From Apostichopus japonicus (lineage: Eukaryota; Echinodermata; Holothuroidea; Aspidochirotida; Stichopodidae), in assembly GCF_037975245.1 (NCBI RefSeq), contig NC_092567.1:6322714-6386713 (forward strand): 64,000 bases of DNA, written 5' to 3'. The notes below the pieces were generated by a model that did no database searches, had not been told where the DNA came from, and was given only the letters and a program-made list of their open reading frames with translations. Positions 38,558-50,338 of this stretch are shown in pieces (the first letter of the stretch is position 1; every line of letters begins with the position of its first letter). The position numbers were made by a program, and so were the translations under genes.

Positions 38558-38628
38558 AAAGTTCTTGATAAATTCGCGACACTATAAGAAGGGTCGTCAA
38601 ACCGCTGTCCCGTTGACCTCCTCCTTAT
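38558..38628 (+). CDS. Internal exon 6
   Basis: This 71-nt exon follows acceptor TTTGTTTATTTTTAG and precedes an excellent donor (GTAAGTAC at 38629). The only open frame reads KFLINSRHYKKGRQTAVPLT then SSL, a basic stretch, and leaves a T. With the first acceptor it needs 2 nt from the preceding exon, which exon 5 does not supply. A second AG 4 bases downstream would start the exon at 38562 and restore phase 0, but AAAG is a poor acceptor. The leftover T joins exon 7 to give Tyr. I do not recognise the domain. Confidence 0.55.
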
Positions 38629-39734
38629 GTAAGTACACTCGTTAACTAAATTACTTTAAAACCAGTAAGTCATTAACTACATACTTCATACTTGAAAGAA
38701 ATTGTTACTTTTTGAACTTTTCATTCTCATCCCAAATAGCGTAGGATTAATTGTGGACTGGTATATGGTATTGTCCAATAGACCTATATTAGTTGTAGGT
38801 GAGGTTAAACGACACTTTTACAACTAAAGATAAAGCTATTTCTTTGGGTGTTTGTTACAGCCAACGCTGTGCAAAAACGAAGTTCCTAAATACTCTGTGG
38901 ATGTAATACTAATAGCAAATTAGATGTGTTATCGGTGGTTTCATTTAAAACACTAACGGAATTACGTAGGTGCATATAACAAAAACTTTGTCAAAGAAAG
39001 GTCTTAGGATTACCTCCGCTGGTGCGTACCTTGTTTTGAAAGGAAGCTATGTTAGAATTTTAATATTAACAAAGTCAGTATTTTAGTTAGTTTTTTATTT
39101 ATTAACATAGTCTTTTATACAAAAAATATTATTCAATTAATAACAGATTAGTGTTTTGAACAGAGGAGGTGATTGACGCATTACAGTGACCCCCCCCCCC
39201 CGCTCCATCTTGTTTTATATAGACATGCTGTACAGTGTTTGAAATTATTTTAAAGCTTCTAGGATATGCGACCAAATTTTTATTGACAAAACTAATGTGA
39301 CGTAATCATACAGTAAGACACTTTACCGTAGTATCACAATTGACGCAACGTTTCACATTATTCATTAACTAATGTTATTGAAAGAAGAAAGAAAACATAA
39401 TTTACATTGTAAACATTCAATGTTCATTTTTAACTTACGGAGATTTAAACAGAAATTGTTAAATACACATTATCATTAACGATTCTACCTAAAGGTAGCA
39501 GTTTGTGTTGAATTTATCACAATCCGTTAATTGGTAAATGTGCAACTCCTTTACTAGTACAACAGCGTACAGTACCTACATACCCTAATATATATGATAC
39601 TGCAATCTACTTAAATCACTCCGGAAAGGACGAAAATTAGACAGAGAGTTTAAGAGTACTCCAAGATTAATGTATGTCGTACAGTTACAGAGTTGTTGAC
39701 AACTGACAATTCATAAACATGGACGTTAAACATG

Positions 39735-39862
39735 AATCTAAGAGACTGACTTCGGTTTAGCTTGCGGCTTTGATAAGCCAATGATGACCGCTTCTTCGCG
39801 AGTTCCTGCTTGCAGGAGGATCTAAATTACATACATACATACATGCATACACCCATACAAGA
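39735..39862 (+). mobile_element. Retroelement-like 3' end with (ACAT)n tail
   Basis: A compact segment with two small hairpins (GGCTTTGATAAGCC, and TCCTGCTTGCAGGA) is followed by TCTAAATT and then an ACATACATACATACATGCAT tail. A structured 3' end followed by a short microsatellite tail is the usual look of a SINE or a LINE-mobilised 3' end. No internal Pol III promoter boxes were recognised, so its class is open. Confidence 0.5.
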
Positions 39863-42800
39863 GTTCGCACAATAATGCATTACAGTTAACTTTGTGGGAC
39901 CCATATTTATCTGTGTTGGACTAAACGCTTCGAAACTCTATTTAAGAGCAGCCAACTGGTTGTAAGCTTTGGCTGTAATAAACACCCGAGGAAATAGTTT
40001 TATCTTTAGTTGTAAAAGTGTTGTTAAACCTTACAAACCCAAATACAGTTGTTAAACGTTTTCATGAAGTGAATTTGAAATGATATAATTACATGTATGG
40101 AAGCTAGTGGGGTGGAGAGGGAGTGGGTGCAATGGTGGGCATAGGCGTCGAGGAAAGAAGTGCTCCATAAGAGCCCTCCTTCTTTCCATAGTTTCAACTT
40201 TGAGAAATTTGTTTTTACCGTCAAGTCAAATGCACCCCTCCCCCTATCCATAAAGTTCGTGCCGCTGTTAGCGTATACTTGTCAACGCTATAAATCTGTA
40301 TGCTACCTGTGTCTTATTCCGACTAAACTGTGGGATATTCTTAATAGTGGTCGCTGTTTCAATTATATCTTTTTCTATCTAAACTGTAAATGTTGTAAAC
40401 CACTAAAATACCACTGCCGTCAGTCTAAGTTTTATTTTTATAACATATTAAAGATTTAGTTTTGAGAAATGACAGTTTAAACAGCTGACGTCATCAATAC
40501 AAGTGACTGGATTATACAATCTAACACGGAGCCAATTATGTCAGTTCTTCGAATGCAACACAACACTTACAGTAACGGGCAGAAAAAGACTTTATAGCCT
40601 CAAATAACATGTTTGCAGTAAAGTACATATTTGTCACGCATAAATTGAAACTTATCCAAATAGTGTTGAAAATTATCCAATTTTTACACAGAATTTAAAT
40701 GAAACATCACAAAAAAAGACAGAAATGGAAAAGATATTAAAGAAATCAAAACAAGTGTATATTATTTGAAAAGGATTACAAATAATACTTTCTTTTATAA
40801 TTGTTAAATTCGTTTGCTCTGATAATTTAACATCGTCAAGAACCAATCAAACTACCAATGACGTCATCCCTTAATCATCAGTATATATGACAAATCTTTC
40901 TCATGGACGTCAATTGATTAAAATCACAATCCATGTAATATAACATTATTAACTAATACACAATGATGTCAATTTATTTTTAATCTGTATATCATACATC
41001 ACGTACACTCGATAATTAGGAAAGCCTATTTTACTTGTATTGTTCTTTACTTCCCTACCATAATTTTACATAATGGTAATGTCTTGAATCATTACTTATG
41101 ACACTATATTATAATTTGCCAATGTTCACACTAAATGTCATTTTCTAATTCGCTGCTTATCTGGAAATTTCAACAACTGTTCCAAATTTCATATATTTTC
41201 ATAAAAAAAATATATCTTTCCTTGAAATTGTCTTAAATTCTTTTAAGAATGTTAGGATTGTGGTACTTAAAAAGTGGAAATTTCGAAATAACAGGTCCAT
41301 CTTTTCACTTTTAATATCCAATTTGCATTTTTTTTAATATCAAACTTTCACTACTATATTTAAAACTTTAGCCTATTTTCTCTAACTTTCGACTTTAAGA
41401 TGGGAAGATTAAATAAAGTAGTTCGAGTTTGTATTACCTTAACACATTGGTGTTTATTCCTCATGATATTGCCTTAATACCTCATCAGTTCAACTAAGTT
41501 ATCTCAGAATATCAACGTTTCTTGATTATATTGGTATTAGATAATACGGGGGTAAAGAAAGGACCACATGGATAAACTGTTGACATTTCGACTAAGTATG
41601 TCGAAAAACTAACCAATATGTAAGAACAAGTTGTACATTGATATAGTGGCTTAAAGTAATTAATCTACTTGATATAGGCCCCAGATGGTATGGTTGTTCT
41701 TATGCATATCTCTGGTATGAAAATGAAACTTGTGAGCAACATATTTAATAGAGCGGGCACAAGGATTAACTGGGAGAGCAATTGCCCATTCAGTTAGTAT
41801 GTTATTTACTTCGCTGGTGTCAGGTTCTGACCAAGTCATGTATATTACACATTATAGTATATACCTCGGTCTCACTAAGAGATGTGTGTGTGACCATAAT
41901 CATATGTCCGCTACGAGTTATATCTTGTCTAATGTATAAATTCCTGATGTAATTGTTGTGACATGTTACATTTGTTTTGCTTTGCTTTAACGGAGGATGG
42001 TAGCGCCCGATTGATACATTTTATATACGCGTGGGATGCGGGTGGGGGGTAGGTTTCATTATAAATAATTTGATCAATCTATTCCGCAAATTTTCTAGAG
42101 GATTTCAGAACGTAGTATAAGACCCTACAGGCCGTATCACAAACTACAATTGTTAAGAATAGATACAAGGAGAGTGAATTTAAATTGCTATTCATTTGGC
42201 ATAGTGTTTCTCATATACAAGACAGTACAAATGTACTTAATAAAAGGTTTACATAGATTGTCACCGAGACAGCGCTCAATGATTGCTGAACAACGTAGTC
42301 GGAGGTGTTTTACCCGTTTAGTTTGCACACGTGGTTCAAAAGGACCACGGTGAAAACTATAAAGTAAAAATATCTAAACATTAATATACAAACATTGGTA
42401 AACCAAGCACATGAATTTGTACAAATCAATAATAACATAATACAGAATAAGGTTTCCTCTTATAAATAATGCGCAAAGGGAAGAGGTATAGCAAATAACA
42501 TTTGGTACCATGAAACTCAAAGCATAGAGTAAGATTAACAACAATTACCTCCTTAATAATAATAACGCTCAACTTACCATCGCTGACGGGCAAAACTAGC
42601 CGCACGACAAACTGCGACATACAGAGGCATTCAGTGGTTTACTGCAGCTATTGGGGGTTTACGGCGGCTTTCTGGAGAATCATAGAATACCAATAAAAAT
42701 AATAACCTCTCGAGAGATACTCCACGAAGATGATACTCTAACCCGAGATACTCTTACAAATAAGCAACGCAATAAATACACGAAAAGGCAACAAAGATGG

Positions 42801-42989
42801 TACAAAGCATATAGCAAAATCACATTAAAAGCAAATCTCAAGAATGCGATATTAAAGAAGTATACAATTAGGATATCTACCCCTTTAATGCCTTTATAAA
42901 ACATATATAGAAAACATATTACTTAGGATTTCACTATGAGAGCACATGCGACGCCACCCTGCACCATGAGAGGAATGAAGCATGTGACT

Positions 42990-43090
42990 ACGTAACACTC
43001 ACATAATACGTAAGTATTCATCGATTACGTAAGTATGCGAAGCAAGGAGGTGGGTATAAAAGGTCACACCCTAACCACCTAAACACTATT
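42990..43090 (+). promoter_or_regulatory. TATA-type core promoter candidate
   Basis: TATAAAAGG at 43055-43063 is a textbook TATA box in a locally GC-richer context. Upstream are three TACGTAA sites (near 42990, 43007 and 43025), two of them inside the direct repeat TACGTAAGTAT. A start about 30 bp downstream would fall near 43085-43095. No downstream open frame was recognised. It could also be part of a retrotransposon LTR, since a 82-codon lysine-rich frame lies just upstream (42651-42899), but paired LTRs were not found. Confidence 0.35.
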
Positions 43091-44204
43091 GAGCGAGGGC
43101 AGCATTGACTTTTCCCCGACTTCGACCAAGCAGAAATTTCCCTTTAACCACGCTAAGGAAATAACACATATCGGCAACGATGACATAGATCATTAATATG
43201 TTGCTTCCAGGATAAATTTTCATCAATAATTAATCCTATAATTTGCTTGTCTTTTCTTACGTTTACTGCATTGATTAAAAACTGTTTATGTCTGTTTATA
43301 TCCGGAATGATTCTGCTAACAAGCAGGATCAAGACTCGATCAAGTTCCCCCTACCCCCCCCCCCACCAAGTTAATCATTTGGTATTTTAAAGAAACTATT
43401 GCCAATGAGACTATAGCTTTGATCATTAATTCTGGTTGGAAGAATAATATATAGAGTACGGTGGGATTCGTCCAACACGGCAATATAAGTTAACGTTGTA
43501 CTCAAAGACGAAGTCTTCTCTGTACAAACCATTTCGCCAGCAACGGCAAATCGTTATTTTTCAAAAGGTTGCTTTTAATAACACCGTAGAGTCTGTATCG
43601 TTTATTAATTTATCAAAAACAACAAACAGGTAGAATAAAATTATCAAAGGAACATTAAAATTCGGCTTGGTAATATTAAATTAGTAAATGTTATTAATGA
43701 TATGTAGTTAACATGTCGTTATATGTTGTATAAATAACTGCTGGTACAGCAGAAGACGTATGGTGACCACACGTACTTGTTTATGTATTATAAATAAGGT
43801 TATTGTTCATGTATTCTTTTATAAGGTTCTCATTCGAACGATCAACAGTTTATATTACATGCCAACCTTACGCATTACCAGTTGAATCCCTCTGTCAAAT
43901 CTAACGAGGAACAGGTACGACCCTTGCAATGTTATCTGCGAATTAATAACGTCACACATCTGGAGACTGTGCAATCTAAGTTCTTCAATACCGCCCGCAT
44001 TCACCCCCATTTGGTAAACATTTCAAAAACAAGATCAGAACCACCGAGTCCACATTGTAAGGATAGGTGTACGTCACAGATAACAGTGCCTTACAACTGA
44101 AAGTTTACCTTTTATATAAAGAAAGAGACCCTCCTCTTTTCATTACTACAATTGTGAATTTTTTTGAGTAAATGTGTTGCACTCAGGTCAATCTAACACC
44201 TCCC

Positions 44205-44285
44205 ACTATCCAACAGTTTGCCCGTCCTAACCCCCCCCCCCCACCCATCCCTCCCTTCCCCGATAACGCCTTCTTCCGCCATTGC
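44205..44285. mobile_element. Fragment of a hAT-like right end
   Basis: A C run (44231-44242) is followed by TTCTTCCGCCATTG; the reverse complement CAATGGCGGAAGAAGG matches the terminal pattern of the other elements. No partner end or target duplication was found. Confidence 0.4.
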
Positions 44286-45873
44286 TTACAAGTGTAGTAC
44301 TCCAAAGTCCTGAACGTTAATGACATTTGAACATAGCATAGCGAGGTTAGGTTACACATATATATGCTGTTAGAAATCTTCATTTATCTCTCTCGACGCT
44401 GCACAGCAGGGAATAATTACGCTTTACTTACTGAAGGAACCGGCGAGTAGTAGTCACGTCAAATGATGTTAATCGAGTTGAAAATGCACATACTCAACTT
44501 GATAAATTTGGCCAAGATATGAATAGAGCGTATACTTGACAACTCAATCAAAATCATATCTTTGACTTGTTGCCAAGTTACGTGAAACACACCAAACTCG
44601 ATTTGTGTTATCATTTTCGTCAAGCGGTAACGTTAGCGTAACTCGTCAGCTCAACAAAAATAAACAACTTTAAAGTGTTTTGCAGAACTCGCCTGTCCCT
44701 TCAGAACCACTGTAGATTTGTCACCAGTGTCGTAAATATATAAGATAAGATGCGGCGGATATTGTATATTGTCATAGCATTCCCACACGCACGCTACGAT
44801 AACGTGATCTGTATTTTTGAAAATCTACTTAAATTTTTTGACCGAAGTCTCTGACGAGAAAAGTATGTTTTGTCATGACGAGTAATTCCAGTAATCACCC
44901 GCTGTTTATTGAATTTCCAAATAGTCTGAAAAGTTGCATTGCGGGGCCAGGGCGCGACTTTTTTTCCCGAAAAGGTTTGCAAATACGGAGTTTTCATTTA
45001 ATCAGATTGCTCTGAACGTCATCATCAATAATGACCATCACTTGATAGACAGTTGGAAGACAAACACTGAATCAGAGGAATGATAAGGTCCATGGGTCTT
45101 AAATGTCAAAACATGAATGAGTTCATTGATGTCACTGAAACATGATGCTTAAGCTGAACAGATAAAATGTTGTTGCTGATTGTCCTGTGACACCTAGTTA
45201 AGTCTACTTACCGGGTTGCCTTCTAAACGCCCTAAGTTTACCTTTAATGCTTGGATCACATGTTGACCTTACTTATGATACATACGCTACATTGCAAGAT
45301 TCGTGAGTCGTTCTATTGAAATCGGAATTCCTTCGTGCAATGGATACACTAAAATCACAAGTCTTAAATGAATATACTCAAACATGACAGCAGCAATAGT
45401 TTGAATCGGTACTATACGTGAGTGTATTGCGCGACTAGATTAGGACTACAGTAAGTCTGCAATTTTCCTGTCTAAAATTTGGGAAATGGTTTGCGAATAA
45501 TCAATGCTTAATTTACACAACTTTTCTGTTAAATCATATGTATCTCCATTGAGTTAGATCATATATAGTGGAGTATTTTGAATATATACAGTACATATAG
45601 GACTGAACAGGATAGGCCGAAGCTCAAGTGAGGTGTGAAGAAAACTGGGTAACCGTCATCAATGACTGATATCCTTCGAAGAAATATTTTTAGTGGAGAG
45701 AAAGCTGGTCCTTTTTATTGAGTCAAAGCATAGACACAAGCTACTAATAAGCAATCCTGTCATCTCGACAAAAGTTCTGACCAATATTAAGAAGTGGTTC
45801 CAGAATGGGGAAGGGATTTGGGTGGGGGCAGGCGCGTATCCAGGGGGGCGTTGGGGGCGCGCGCCCCCCGGGT

Positions 45874-45997
45874 AAGAAAAAGAGGAGAGAAAAAAAGGAG
45901 AAGAAAAAAGGAAAAAAAGAGGGGAAAAAAGAGGAGGAGGAGAGGAAGGAAGGGAAAAGAAAAAGAAGAAAGAGAGAAAAAGGAGAAAAGGAGGGAG
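45874..45997 (+). repeat. 124-nt uninterrupted polypurine tract
   Basis: Only A and G occur on the plus strand from 45874 to 45997, after the GGGT at 45870-45873. Several frames are open through it on both strands because the tract lacks stop codons; these frames are low-complexity artefacts (Lys/Glu/Arg or Phe/Ser/Leu). Confidence 0.9.
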
Positions 45998-46084
45998 TAA
46001 AAGAAAAACGACAAGACACCGGGAAGAGAAAGAGGAACAGGGACATCATTACAGCGCTGATCCCTATTATATACACAGGGTAGC

Positions 46085-46573
46085 CAGTGACGGATCGAGG
46101 ATTTCGGAAAGGGCGTGTGCCTCACCCTACCCCTTACACCGACAACTCCATTTTTGACGTTTCGAATTTTTCCTCTCTCACTCATGATCTATATATATAC
46201 TATATATGGTCTATCATAACGCGTGTGTGTGTATATACGCCTTAAACAATTGTAGAAATGTGCTATGAAACCAACTGTGGCTGGTCTCGAACTCGACCGT
46301 GTCGACCGGGAACATGACGCATTTCGTGAAGGGGCGACCGGCCCCCCCCCCCCTATGCATATTTTTTGTTATGATATTGCTCGTAATTTCAAAATAGAAA
46401 GTGCTTAGATGCAACTTACAAGTCCTGGAAAGTGTAATTTCCAGCGATTTGGGAGGCATTTTCGGCCAAAATTTGCTTGTACGCTTCGCGCCAACTTATG
46501 GTGGCGCTACGCTTAGATAATTTGCCTATACAGGCTTCGCCCCTCCCTTGGCAAATTCCTCGCTACGCGCCTG
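46085..46573. mobile_element. Probable nested CAG-ended unit with module copy 5
   Basis: It begins CAGTGACGGATCGAGGATTT; its right end reverse-complements to CAGGCGCGTAGCGAGGAATT. The ends align over about 20 bp with several mismatches. The flanks agggtagc and ttcgaatt do not match. Another terminus-like sequence (GCGCCTCCTACGCCTATG, ending near 46914) makes the right border ambiguous. A C run lies at 46341-46353. Confidence 0.45.
46441..46520 (-). repeat. Conserved palindromic module, copy 5
   Basis: On the minus strand: ATTATCTAAGCGTAGCGCC, ACCATAAGTTGGCGCGAAGC, GTACAAGCAAATTTTGGCC. The 3' part (GGAAATTACACTT further down) is more diverged. Confidence 0.78.
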
Positions 46574-47436
46574 TTCGAATTAGTAAAGCAAACAGCAGAT
46601 ATCACATTATATCAAAATAGCGTTCCAGGATGAACAGCTTCAAAACTGTCCGACTTGCCCGAAAAAAAATAACCAAAAACTGTCAATGTCAAATATGCAA
46701 GCATCGGTTATTACATCGCATGCCATCGTATACCGTGCGGTCCGTCAAAGTTGCGCAGTATACCGCGGGATGCCAATGTAAACAACGAAATGTCTTTATG
46801 TAGATAGAAACAAAGCATTGAGGTCCAATTATGTCAAAACTCTCTTTAACATTAGTAATGGCGAATTACGGGTTTCAGCTCCCCCCCCCCCCCCCCCGCG
46901 CCTCCTACGCCTATGTGTGTAGTGTTCGGTTTCGGAAATATCTGCTATTTTTTCATTTCCTTCAACCAAGTTTTATAATAGCCGTTTTAAGAAGTTTTCA
47001 TATTTGTACACCAATAAATTAACTGTGTCGGAATTTTCCAAAATATCTGACCAACATTCTTCATCACACTTCCTTCTACTCGTGCAATTTTTACCGGACT
47101 GTTAGGGGTTCAAGGAGGTTTTTCTATATTGGTTGTCCATAGATGAAATTTTGTGCAACATTATGGGTATGTTTTGAAGTGAGTTTATTCACGAGAATGT
47201 GAAATTTCAAATTCTCAACAAATAATGGGCTTAGAACCTTCAAAAGTGGGGCTGACGGATATTGTGGGCCGCGACGTAGAATCACCTACAAAAGCAATCA
47301 TCCACAGGACATGCGATGGGTCGAGCATGATGTGTGACTGGTGACAATCTTCAAAAGGGTTATGGATGGAAAAAAACTATTGGGAAATACTTGGTTCTCA
47401 GGCAAAAAGTGTACATCTGGTTGGTCATTTACAAGC

Positions 47437-47530
47437 CCGAGAAGTGCCATTTCCGGTGATCTGGTGGTATCAAAACCAGAAATTTTCTTGTACGCTACGC
47501 GCCAACCGATGGTGGCGCTCCGCTTAGATA
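47437..47530 (-). repeat. Conserved palindromic module, copy 6
   Basis: On the minus strand: CTATCTAAGCGGAGCGCC, ACCATCGGTTGGCGCGTAGC, GTACAAGAAAATTTCTGG, ending with AGATCACCGGAAATGGCACT. It is very close to copy 2. Confidence 0.82.
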
Positions 47531-50338
47531 GTAATTCGCGTCCCCCGGATTAGAAAATCCTGGATACGCCCCTGGGGGGGGGGGGGTATGTAGAACTGAA
47601 CTGTTTTTGCATCACAACACAGTTCTTAAATGTCCATACTGCGCATGTGTGATGCACCCTGTACACAACTGTTACGTGCATTGTGCTATGTTATCGATAA
47701 ATGCCTTCACAGAAAACTTCGATCAAACATGGATATAGTAGATCATACAATCTAACAAACTAGTGTGCTAAATATGTCTAAACCAATTCCAAAGATATCT
47801 ACATATACTTACGAAAAGATTCGGGTGATTTTGAACGGTTAAACCTTCGTTGCAATGAACTGATTCAGACATTTTGCTTACCGCGAAGTACCAGGTTTCT
47901 ATGGTGATGACAAAACTTCCGACCAATCATGAGCGACTATTTACCCACAATTGCAAACCTGTTTGGGACAAAAAAAACTCGACCTTGGTACGTTCCCATC
48001 CAGTTTTGTGGAAACTGGTTAAGAAAAGGCCTGAACCTTTCCATTTTTGTAATGTCGTTTGTTGTTAAATTTTGAAATATGTCATTTGAAAGTGCCTCTT
48101 TTGTATACCCCCCCCCTCCCCCCTTTCGCAATCCCTTCCAAAAAATAGATTATCGTAAATGAATGATGTTTGTATTTGGGCATACATGGTAAAATGACAC
48201 ACTATTTTAAGAAATTCATGCATTCACCTGAGAAAAAGGAGATACGATATTAAGGAAACAGATACATATATTGCAAACATATTTATTCTTGTATGAGAAA
48301 TGATATATAAGAGATGTATTAGGGTATGAATGTATCTATTTGAGTTCCTCGTTGAAATGGTTTCGTTTGTTACATCACGATTGTAATTACGGATCGAATT
48401 ACGATGGAGGTCGTTATATTAAAATATCGACTTCTGAAATCAATTGCTGCTGTTACTATGGTAACATTGGACGTGGTTTATAACCAGGAGCATACTATTT
48501 CATGACAGTTCGGTGGAAAGGGTGTTGTGTAGATTGGAAGTATATCTTGGTGGGAACATTTGTGTGAAGGTGAGGTAAAATGTCATCATTGTCGGTTTTT
48601 GAATACATAAATAAAAACACGTACAAACATCGTATATCATAGTACACTATCACGTACGATACGTCAAAGAAGAGGCTTATGAAAGTCTCGAATCGTTTTG
48701 TTCGAATTGAATTTTATTCACCATCACGGGACCATGTTGAAGTTATCAGCTCTTTACATCTGTTATCTTAAGTTAGAATAGTAGGAGGTCTTAATGAGAT
48801 TCCTCAATGCGGTCTCATATTACGCTACATGCACTTCTTCTTTTTGACCAAACTGAGCAGACGGAATCTGGTTGAGAGGAAAAACCGATAAAGTATTGTA
48901 TAACAGTTAGTGATCATCAAATGACGTATAAAAGTGGTAAGGCGCAGAGCATGGCAATACATCAATAAAAAATCCAAATGTAGTGTAATGACTGAGGCGC
49001 TGCTTCAGATAACAAATGTATACGATTTAAACCCGTTTCTTAAGGTTGTAATTTGAAATCGGTCACGTGATATATCCCATGTACATTGAATGAGGAATTA
49101 TCCCTGACTAACAATCATAGTCAGTTATGAGCATGAACTTCATTTAACCATTTTCATCAGAAGATGTCACCATGACGTAAAAATAAACGACCGTTTGCAA
49201 TCTTCGTTGAAGGGTTGTTTAATAAATAACGCCCTGTACATACAACACTATTAATGTTGGATTCATTACCGAGATCAAGAAGATCTCAAACATGTCACAT
49301 AGTCCTGTATTATACAAAAAGTGAAACAAGAAACGTTTTCAAGGTGAATATTGATCACATTAAAGACATATGCGCATGAGCATGAATTAACATGTTTCAA
49401 TAAAATAATTAACCGGTTAACCGTCAAAATTTCACCGATCCGGTCTTATTTTACCTCGTAGTTGCAGACTTAGGAAAGATTGAAAACAGGTACGAGGCTA
49501 AGATAATAAAATAAAAAGTTATCGTAATCCGGAACAAGGTAGAAAAAAAACATTTCTATATTACGGAGTTCTATTTTTTCTGTCTCTGTTCTCGTAAAAC
49601 CGTATATTGTTCACGCGTCTTCTGTGTTTGGATATTTGAGAAGGTCGACGAAATTTTAAATTCGAATAGAATCTTTCAAAGTTCTCGCAAACTGCCGTTA
49701 ACTTATGATAAATCTAGAAGATTGTGTCAGTTGTAACGAAAGTTTAATTGAATTGCATTTTTCATAATGTGATCGTGGAGCAAACTCTGACATTTCAGGA
49801 TTAATAGCGTGACCATTCCGCATTAAAAGGTCTAGCGCCCTCGAAAACGAAAGTTTTCGACAGCCTCTTCCCTTCAATTTAGTCGGACTTTCATCATAAT
49901 TATTTGGGAGTAGCTTAGTGATCTACTCAAACCATTCACGATCTGTTTTTTTTTTCTTTGATAATAATATATCAAAAAGCGTTAAAATATCATTCATTAT
50001 TACTAACTGATCAGTTCTACGTAGCGGTTTGCAAATAAGATGATCCTAACAAGAACATAAAATGTGTTCAATTAATTGCTGATCAGTTTTGCCTTGGTTT
50101 GTCTAATAAATCCAATTGAAAACAAGATATTTTACTTTAATATTACATTAATCAGTTGCTCATTAGTAAGTACGACTTAAAGAAGTTTTACCGTATCGGT
50201 ATCTGTGTTTTTCAATTTCGGGAGAGATTTGGTGTTTCCAAGGTCCTTTTGTTTGTATCTGTAATTGAAATTTGTGCCAAGCACTAGTAAACTTAAAATA
50301 AAAAAAAACTGGTAAAGTATTGTCAAGAAGCTATTTTC

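Larger units (their letters stand above)
45829..47574. mobile_element. Composite hAT-like element, 1.7 kb
   Basis: The left end is CAGGCGCGTATCCAGG; the reverse complement of the right end is CAGGGGCGTATCCAGGATTT, nearly identical to the end of the element at 7235. The flanks are ggtggggg and gggggggg, 7 of 8 matching but low in complexity. It contains a 124-nt purine-only tract, an internal transposon-like unit (about 46085-46573), and two module copies, both on the minus strand. The module next to the right end shows that it is inverted relative to the element at 7235. Confidence 0.65.

Noticed and set aside
40139-40267. CATAGGCGTCGAGGAAAG as the left end of another CAG-type element
   Set aside because: The nearest possible right end (CCGCTG at 40262-40267) pairs poorly and the flanks atggtggg and ttagcgta do not match.
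45744-46185. Frames of 132, 110, 92 and 68 codons around the purine tract
   Set aside because: A tract of A and G lacks stop codons in several frames on both strands. The peptides are low-complexity Lys/Glu/Arg or Phe/Ser/Leu runs.
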